A program made the translations under genes and the position numbers. A model generated the notes under the pieces. The model saw nothing but the letters and a program-made list of their open reading frames with translations, was not told where the DNA came from and made no database searches. From an uncultured Clostridia bacterium (GTDB lineage Bacteria > Bacillota_A > Clostridia > TANB77 > CAG-508), in contig CANQEA010000014.1 in assembly GCA_947594095.1 (NCBI GenBank), forward strand, positions 1 to 23,226: a DNA stretch of 23,226 bases, written 5' to 3'. Position 1 is the stretch's first letter. Each line of letters begins with the position of its first letter. Shown here one piece after another: positions 19,347-23,226 of the stretch.

Positions 19347-20313
19347 ATGATTTAGTTATTCTATCTACCCATTGAAAGAAACCTTCCTCGGGTATAAAAT
19401 CTACCTCAGCACTGTGCATTATATCTGCTATTGATCCCTTATTATCTTCATCTTTTATTTCAGCTAATAAATTATGCTTAATAATAAAATCCCTGGTACT
19501 ACTCTCAATAATCTCAATGTATTTAGAAACACAATCATTAGGGGAATAACGGTACTGATAATTCATCACAACTAATTGTAATATCCCATATATGTTGGGC
19601 TTTAATCCATGATTATCAGCGTATTCAAATATTTTATCCCAGGCTTCTACTGCATCGATTCTACTTGATAGACTATGTTCATGCTCATTCCGTCTTGTAA
19701 CAGAATTAAAATTGTATCTCCATACATAAATATTACCTGGGCATCTTTCTATTGAAGGCTCATATAGATTTAATATTTGATTAAAATAAAAATCTTCACA
19801 CCATCTTAAATCATCTGAAAATCTAATATTATGCTCTTCAAGAAAACTTCTTTTTATTGCTTTTGAGAATATCCAAACATCTTCTATATCTATTGGGAGA
19901 TATACAGGTGTGAATATGGGATTATCTATACCTTCTTGAAGCATAGCTTCTTGTATAAAATTCCAAGCATAAATATCTTTACCACCTTCTATAGCTCTTA
20001 ATACATTCAGCAAAGAGAAGGAATCATAAATTTGATCATCACAATCACAGAACATGACATAATCACCAGTAGCACAATCTAATCCCCATTGTCTACTGAA
20101 TCCAGGATATCCAGTTTTGGTACTTCTAATTTCTTTTATTCTACTTCTAATATAAGGATAAGAAGAATAATCAAGTGCTTTATCACTATCATGAACAACA
20201 ATGATTTCTACATTTTGAAAATTAACCCCAAGCTGGTTATTTAATGATGAAAATAAATTGTTTACTTGATAATCTTCCTCTTCATGGTGTGGAATAATTA
20301 TTGAAAGTTGCAT
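19345..20313 (-). CDS. Family 2 glycosyltransferase, 322 aa
   Basis: A GT-A fold enzyme that transfers a sugar from a nucleotide donor. The opening strand LSIIIPHHEEEDY, the nucleotide-binding loop EIIVVHDSDKA, the GFSRQWGLDCATGDYVMFCD stretch and the metal-binding DCDD near residue 101 are typical. There is no signal peptide or membrane helix. I start it at the ATG at 20313, six bases after GAGGTG; the previous gene ends within this region. A phage enzyme could decorate phage DNA, virion or host surface glycans. The acceptor cannot be read from sequence. It ends in TAG, overlapping tRNA-Trp. Confidence 0.88.
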   Translation of the reverse strand: MQLSIIIPHHEEEDYQVNNLFSSLNNQLGVNFQNVEIIVVHDSDKALDYSSYPYIRSRIKEIRSTKTGYPGFSRQWGLDCATGDYVMFCDCDDQIYDSFSLLNVLRAIEGGKDIYAWNFIQEAMLQEGIDNPIFTPVYLPIDIEDVWIFSKAIKRSFLEEHNIRFSDDLRWCEDFYFNQILNLYEPSIERCPGNIYVWRYNFNSVTRRNEHEHSLSSRIDAVEAWDKIFEYADNHGLKPNIYGILQLVVMNYQYRYSPNDCVSKYIEIIESSTRDFIIKHNLLAEIKDEDNKGSIADIMHSAEVDFIPEEGFFQWVDRITKS

Positions 20314-20315
20314 AT

Positions 20316-21164
20316 TCACCTCTTCAAAAATGCTCTTTTATTTGATCTTTTACTTTCTATAAAATGAGTCTTAATATAAATATCTCTGTACGCTTCATAT
20401 ATTCCAGTATTGTGAAAATAACCAAAATTGGAGAATACTTCATTAAGAAACATACCATGATTTAATTTAGTTATTTTTTCATTTTCTTTCTCTTCTACAA
20501 CAGGATTTCCGGGTAATTCAAGAAATTCATCAATGTTTATATGATCTATAGGCTTACCGTCAATAATATACACCTCGTATCCTGTAGTTTTTCCTGCCTG
20601 AGGGTCTGCAGAGATAGTAATAGAAGAAAGTTGATTTTGATTATCATGAACAACATTCCAGATGATATCAAACCAATTAAAATCAAAGGAACTGATTCTA
20701 AAATAAATATCTCTACCCAAACCCTGCCAATATTTATTACTCATTCTGGCTCTTAAAAATTCTTGGTTGAGTCTACTATTTAATTCTTTCCAAGCAACTT
20801 CACAACTTTTAACGCAGTTATTATCAACATCATTTGTGAGATTAGCTTTAATATTGAGACCTACAACATTTAGTGTATTTTCCAAATCTTCATGCCCCAT
20901 TCCAAGCATCTTTTTTGCAGTGCTGTTATCAAGGCTCATAACGCAGTCTGCTAAACATTGAAAGCAATCATTTAGGAGAGGCCCCAAATTCTGCTTAGAG
21001 TGCTCTATAAACCAACTAATCTGCTCAGGAAACATTGCAATATAATCCATATTAACATTAAAAGGAACGTTAATATCCTTTAAAATATAAGGATGGATAG
21101 AACCACATTCAAATATTTCACCATCGTTACGTACCATGTAAGGCGTTCTTTCTTTTAACCGCAT
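20316..21164 (-). CDS. Orphan-family protein, paralog of the gene at 6251-6961
   Basis: A 282-residue protein with AGGAG before the ATG, 27 bases after a terminator hairpin. Shared blocks with the 236-aa product include YMVRNDGEIFECGSIHPYI, SRLNQEFLRARM, DIYFRISSFDFNWFDIIW and DEFLELPGNPVVEE. It carries about 65 extra residues at the C-terminus (from MFLNEVFSNFGYFHN) with a basic end. Pairing with a glycosyltransferase in the same transcript is the only contextual clue. No known family recognised. Confidence 0.85.
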   Translation of the reverse strand: MRLKERTPYMVRNDGEIFECGSIHPYILKDINVPFNVNMDYIAMFPEQISWFIEHSKQNLGPLLNDCFQCLADCVMSLDNSTAKKMLGMGHEDLENTLNVVGLNIKANLTNDVDNNCVKSCEVAWKELNSRLNQEFLRARMSNKYWQGLGRDIYFRISSFDFNWFDIIWNVVHDNQNQLSSITISADPQAGKTTGYEVYIIDGKPIDHINIDEFLELPGNPVVEEKENEKITKLNHGMFLNEVFSNFGYFHNTGIYEAYRDIYIKTHFIESKRSNKRAFLKR

Positions 21165-21185
21165 TTATATTCTCCTATAATAGTA

Positions 21186-21226
21186 AAAATGAGAGGCCCC
21201 ATATGCAGAAACACACGAAGCCTCTC
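21186..21226 (-). terminator. Terminator or attenuator before the orphan-family gene
   Basis: A 7-bp stem GAGAGGC/GCCTCTC (21220-21226, 21191-21197) is followed by ATTTTTA. It lies between the 21-codon micro-ORF and the next ATG, so it could attenuate expression of that operon. Confidence 0.7.
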
Positions 21227-21265
21227 TTGGATAAAGAAATATGGAAAGAATTCGGAAAATCTACA

Positions 21266-21331
21266 TCAAGAATTTATATAGAGATTATTCAGTTTTCTAT
21301 AATGTTTATACCAAAATCTAAAATATTTCAT
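21266..21331 (-). CDS. 21-residue basic micro-ORF
   Basis: A frame of 21 codons (starting MKYFRFWYKHYRKL) with a good TTTAGGAG ribosome site. It is rich in aromatic and basic residues. Its place just ahead of a terminator hairpin and a larger gene is that of a leader peptide, or it may be an independent small protein. Only sequence context supports it. Confidence 0.45.
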   Translation of the reverse strand: MKYFRFWYKHYRKLNNLYINS

Positions 21332-21374
21332 AAAATAATCTCCTAAAGTTGATGTACAACTAATTTAGCAATAT

Positions 21375-21407
21375 CTTTTATCTCTTTTTTAACTAGAAGA
21401 GATAAAG
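21375..21407 (-). repeat. Hairpin repeat, copy B
   Basis: A stem of about 11 bp (CTTTATCTCTT with AAGAGATAAAAG) whose loop contains GTTAAAA. It resembles the hairpin at 22031-22065. The two flank the tRNA-like/tRNA-Leu segment. Confidence 0.55.
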
Positions 21408-21447
21408 AGAAACTAGTAAAAACAAGAAACAATGTTCCGCAACAAAA

Positions 21448-21730
21448 TGGTGCCGGTAGTGGGATTTGAACCCACACAAGCTAAGCTTTTCAGATTTTCT
21501 CCACCACTATAGTTTTCACTACCACATTTATGTGTTTGTGGCCCGGACTTTGTCTTCATCCGTTCTGGATGGTGGGTGTTAAGTCTCTACACCTTCCTGA
21601 TTTTCCAGGCTTGGCTCGGCGTTGCCATGTGAAAGGTTTCACCGAATTTACCCACATTCACGCTAAACATTCCTATTTAGGTGCTCTAATTATTCAAAGT
21701 CTGATGCGTCTGCCATTCCGCCATGCCGGC
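21448..21730 (-). tRNA. tRNA-Leu(UAA) interrupted by a group I intron
   Basis: Exons 21697-21730 and 21448-21498 form GCCGGCA/TACCGGC (one mismatch), a Leu-type D-arm, anticodon arm TCAGA-CTTAAAA-TCTGA (UAA), a long variable arm, a TTCAAAT T-loop, A73 and CCA. The spliced length is 85 nt. The intron splits U34 from A35, the same site as the classic cyanobacterial and plastid tRNA-Leu intron. Confidence 0.92.
21499..21696 (-). ncRNA. Group I intron (IC3-like) in tRNA-Leu, 198 nt
   Basis: Exon end CTT pairs with GAG a few bases into the intron, placing U-G at the splice site, and the intron ends in G. Core segments CCGAGCCAAGCC, GGAAGGTGTAGAGACTT and GACAAAGTCC closely match the known cyanobacterial tRNA-Leu(UAA) intron core as I remember it. 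There is no ORF inside, so it would depend on self-splicing. The frames crossing it on either strand are spurious. Confidence 0.9.
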
Positions 21731-21820
21731 ATATTGAAGCCCTTCGCTCCTGTAGGTCTGCCAGGACCATCACTTGCTAGGCTTCTCAGCAGTTCAATTT
21801 CTCTTCTGGCAAAGGGTGCT
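21731..21820 (-). other. Spacer ahead of tRNA-Leu, possibly structured
   Basis: A GC-richer 90-nt spacer with complementary blocks (TGCCAG/CTGGCA, GAAGCC/GGCTTC). No gene is supported; it is probably precursor RNA between two tRNAs. Confidence 0.35.
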
Positions 21821-21894
21821 GCATATCCTGCTGGGAGTTGAACCCAGACATCCACCCCGCTTGGGCGGTACTCTACCCTTTAAGTTACAGGATT
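21821..21894 (-). tRNA. tRNA-like gene without U33 or encoded CCA
   Basis: Acceptor AATCCTG/CAGGATA (first pair mismatched), D-arm ACTT-AAAGGGTA-GAGT and T-arm CTGGG-TTCAACT-CCCAG are sound. The anticodon arm CCGCC-CAAGCGG-GGTGG has A at 33; read by position it is AGC (Ala). The tail is TGCA, not NCCA, so it would need CCA addition. Probably decaying or unusual. Confidence 0.6.
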
Positions 21895-22030
21895 ATAAAG
21901 AATTTATAGGCTGTTTATCTCAATCCATTTACTACTGCTTCTCTAATCTGAATATTACTGAGTGTTGGGCTGTACCTCTTGGCTATCTTGAACCTGTTCA
22001 TATTCAGCTTCGTAGCACCTATAAAATATT
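21895..22030 (-). other. Intergenic stretch with a weak 28-codon frame
   Basis: A frame at 21915-22001 (MNRFKIAKRYSPTLSN and on) has no convincing ribosome site. The dyad TGAACAGGTTCA (near 21990-22001) resembles the GAACCTGTTC element of the tRNA leaders. Nothing firmer is visible. Confidence 0.25.
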
Positions 22031-22065
22031 ATATCTCTATTTTCTTTTTTAACAAAAAGAGATAT
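22031..22065 (-). repeat. Hairpin repeat, copy A
   Basis: ATATCTCT/AGAGATAT arms around a loop with GTTAAAAAAG, lying 17 bases after tRNA-Met. It resembles the hairpin at 21375-21407. Confidence 0.5.
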
Positions 22066-22081
22066 TTGAGAAAAATGTTAC

Positions 22082-22161
22082 TGGTGGTCCACCTCGGGCT
22101 CGAACCGAGAAAAACCGGCTGTTTATGAGACAGCTGCTCTAACCTATTGAGCTAATGGACC
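22082..22161 (-). tRNA. tRNA-Met(CAU)
   Basis: Acceptor GGTCCAT/GTGGACC (one G-T), A73, CCA. Anticodon arm GCTGT-CTCATAA-ACAGC reads CAU, and the T-arm CTCGG-TTCGAGC-CCGAG is perfect. The paired first base pair indicates an elongator type (or an Ile tRNA modified at C34), not initiator. The variable loop is long at 8 nt. Confidence 0.92.
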
Positions 22162-22213
22162 ATCTATATAAAACTTGCTTCCTATTTATTATACACTTTC
22201 TAGTCAACCAAAA

Positions 22214-22372
22214 TTAACAATGATCAATAATGTAGTAACCATATTCTTCTTGGTTTTTTGTTCTAAGCGCTTCCATGTTTTCAATAGCTTCGCTGTAGTC
22301 CTCGTAACTGTCTACTACACTTACCTTGCCCGTTTTTCTTTCTACTTGTTTCAAATAAAATTTACGATTCAT
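22214..22372 (-). CDS. Small protein, 52 aa
   Basis: A 52-codon gene with GAGGTG upstream and an ATGA overlap with the preceding gene. The product (MNRKFYLKQVERKTGKVSVV) has a strand pair, an acidic helix (DYSEAIENMEALRTKNQEE) and a short final strand. Layout resembles small phage proteins of the same operon, for example the 81-codon frame at 22645. Function unknown. The opposite-strand frame here is a shadow. Confidence 0.75.
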   Translation of the reverse strand: MNRKFYLKQVERKTGKVSVVDSYEDYSEAIENMEALRTKNQEEYGYYIIDHC

Positions 22373-22578
22373 TTATTCACCTCATTGTTCTTAATTGCCT
22401 CTATGGCTGTAATCACACCGAGCTTCTTATCTGCTTCATTACGAAGGGTCAGCACCTCGTTATAGGAAAGCTTATCTGCAAATTGCAAAGCATCAATAAT
22501 GCCGTACACGTAATGCCAATCAGCAACTATTTTCATAGTGTCAATAATTTCGCAAACATATTCTACGTAATTGGCCAT
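22369..22578 (-). CDS. Hypothetical protein, 69 aa
   Basis: Start at the ATG at 22578, eight bases after GTGAGG and downstream of P9; the longer frame would start inside the promoter. The product is helical (MANYVEYVCEIIDTMKIVAD) and acidic. Its stop overlaps the next start (ATGA). Function unknown. Confidence 0.78.
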   Translation of the reverse strand: MANYVEYVCEIIDTMKIVADWHYVYGIIDALQFADKLSYNEVLTLRNEADKKLGVITAIEAIKNNEVNK

Positions 22579-22609
22579 TATATTTACCTCACTCTTAATT
22601 TCTATAGAT

Positions 22610-22638
22610 ATTATAATATAAACAAAAGAAAGAATCAA
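22610..22638 (-). promoter_or_regulatory. SigA-type promoter P9
   Basis: -35 TTGATT (22633-22638), 17 bp, -10 TATAAT (22610-22615). It begins the operon that contains tRNA-Met and tRNA-Leu. Confidence 0.85.
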
Positions 22639-22644
22639 CTATTT

Positions 22645-22878
22645 TTACACAGCATATATAAGACTGTCTTTAAGATCTTCAATTTTTCCTCTACCTGTAA
22701 AGATGCCTTTTTCGTAAAACTCCACATACTCATCATTTATTTGAAGTACAACTTCATCTTTAGTATGTTTAGAAGTTTCTTTTGCTTTCTCTACAGCTTC
22801 TTCATACATGCAAACTGTACCTACATCTTGAACTTCACAGTAGTTATTAAAATATTTAATGGGATAGTATTTAGTCAT
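22645..22878 (-). CDS. Hypothetical protein, 77 aa
   Basis: Start at the ATG at 22878 with GAGGTC upstream. It starts MTKYYPIKYFNNYCEVQDVG, then has a helix (YEEAVEKAKETSKHTKDEV) and strands, the kind of small alpha/beta domain seen in several neighbours. It ends seven bases before the P9 -35 box. Function unknown. Confidence 0.76.
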   Translation of the reverse strand: MTKYYPIKYFNNYCEVQDVGTVCMYEEAVEKAKETSKHTKDEVVLQINDEYVEFYEKGIFTGRGKIEDLKDSLIYAV

Positions 22879-22902
22879 ATATGACCTCAAAATATAATAT
22901 TT

Positions 22903-23082
22903 TTAGGCTGGATACCAGAAGCCACAATTTGCGGCCCCTAACTTATTATGGTTAGCATCATAAATATATACCACAGACACTTCCTTCCCTGTCTTATTTA
23001 GCATCTTATCAATAAGATCATCAAGCGGAAGTTCAAACTGTTTAGTACGACCATTCATGTACTCTACAATATACTTTTCCAT
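22903..23082 (-). CDS. Small protein, 59 aa
   Basis: A 59-codon gene with AGGT before the ATG. The product (MEKYIVEYMNGRTKQFELPL) ends in YDANHNKLGAANCGFWYPA, a strand-helix-strand layout with a hydrophobic tail. Function unknown. Confidence 0.72.
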   Translation of the reverse strand: MEKYIVEYMNGRTKQFELPLDDLIDKMLNKTGKEVSVVYIYDANHNKLGAANCGFWYPA

Positions 23083-23149
23083 ATAGTACCTAAAAAACCC
23101 TCAAATATTTTTTATAAAAATCAGCCCATGTAAGAACTGAATAATTATT

Positions 23150-23226
23150 AAAATTGCTGGGAAGCATCGCCGAATCGAACGGTAGGCCATGCATGACCTT
23201 CAACAGGGATATGTGGATTCCCCTCA
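23150..23226 (-). other. Possible tRNA 3' half at the right edge
   Basis: A TTCGATT loop flanked by CCG/CGG and followed by a CCCA-containing tail looks like a T-arm, but the outer T-stem pairs are poor. The 5' half would lie mostly outside the window. Weak support. Confidence 0.25.

Noticed and set aside
21720..21860. Minus-strand open frame running from the tRNA-like gene into tRNA-Leu
   Set aside because: It passes through two tRNA genes and ends in the intron; the coding look comes from GC-rich RNA sequence.
16430..22001. GAACCTGTTC-type dyads as SOS (LexA) boxes
   Set aside because: Gram-positive SOS boxes have four bases between GAAC and GTTC; these have two, and two of the three are tRNA leaders rather than promoters.
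21530..22052. Overlapping plus-strand frames
   Set aside because: They lie antisense to the tRNA-Leu intron and a tRNA-like gene; their higher GC comes from structured RNA, not coding.
22178..22215. Promoter just upstream of tRNA-Met
   Set aside because: A TATAAT is present, but the nearest TTGACT is only 8 bp away and no -35 lies at 17 bp.
1..23226. Alternative genetic code (reassigned TAG), as in some gut phages
   Set aside because: TAG ends the 114-aa gene, the glycosyltransferase and the 59-aa membrane protein at sensible places, and no gene needs TAG read-through.
1..23226. CRISPR array, insertion sequence or integrase site
   Set aside because: No regularly spaced repeats, transposase or recombinase motifs, or terminal inverted repeats were seen.

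Overview
The window looks like part of a large, AT-rich bacteriophage genome whose host is probably a Firmicutes-type bacterium. Every supported gene is on the minus strand. The genes are small and tightly packed, with frequent ATGA start/stop overlaps. Ribosome-binding sites are strong and of the Gram-positive kind (GAGGTG, AGGAGG). Promoters are of the SigA type and stop-codon use is standard, with TAA, TGA and TAG all used. Phage hallmarks include an intron-split anaerobic ribonucleotide reductase, a T4 Rnl1-like RNA ligase, a phage copy of ribosomal protein S21, a large tRNA set, and many small genes I do not recognise.

Reading along the direction of transcription (right to left), nine near-identical promoters, each with -35 TTGATC or TTGATT, exactly 17 bp, then TATAAT, cut the window into operons. 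(1) The right edge carries two small genes. (2) A promoter near 22625 drives two small genes, tRNA-Met, a tRNA-like gene, a tRNA-Leu(UAA) interrupted by a 198-nt group I intron, a 21-codon micro-ORF, a terminator, an orphan-family protein, a glycosyltransferase and tRNA-Trp. (3) A promoter near 19227 drives three small genes. (4) A promoter near 18353 drives a small gene, a zinc-ribbon protein and a dense tRNA array (17.78 to 16.35 kb). The array is followed by three tandem structured RNAs and a 703-residue protein with a TerD-like C-terminal domain. (5) A promoter near 13881 drives two unknown proteins, the RNA ligase and a class 3 lipase. (6) Promoters near 11025 and 10453 drive a KH-domain RNA-binding protein and a run of small genes. 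(7) A promoter near 8477 drives an unknown protein, S21, tRNA-Gln, a paralog of the orphan-family protein, tRNA-Ser and another unknown protein. (8) Promoters near 5182 and 4631 drive a short unknown gene, a zinc-finger protein, a membrane peptide, a HAD phosphatase and two small proteins. Last comes nrdD, which is broken by a group I intron that runs off the left edge.

The unifying theme is RNA and translation: tRNAs, S21, a KH protein, an RNA ligase, two self-splicing introns and a previously unfamiliar trio of small RNAs. Several tRNAs are strikingly non-canonical. One tRNA-Lys has a 46-nt insert inside its anticodon loop. tRNA-Tyr and tRNA-Phe share a co-varied elbow. Others lack U33, carry an extra hairpin or have acceptor mismatches. 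The most promising candidates for undescribed biology are the three tandem RNAs (16078-16352) placed just upstream of the TerD-like gene, and the interrupted tRNA-Lys sharing the window with an RNA ligase. All functional links between them are inference.
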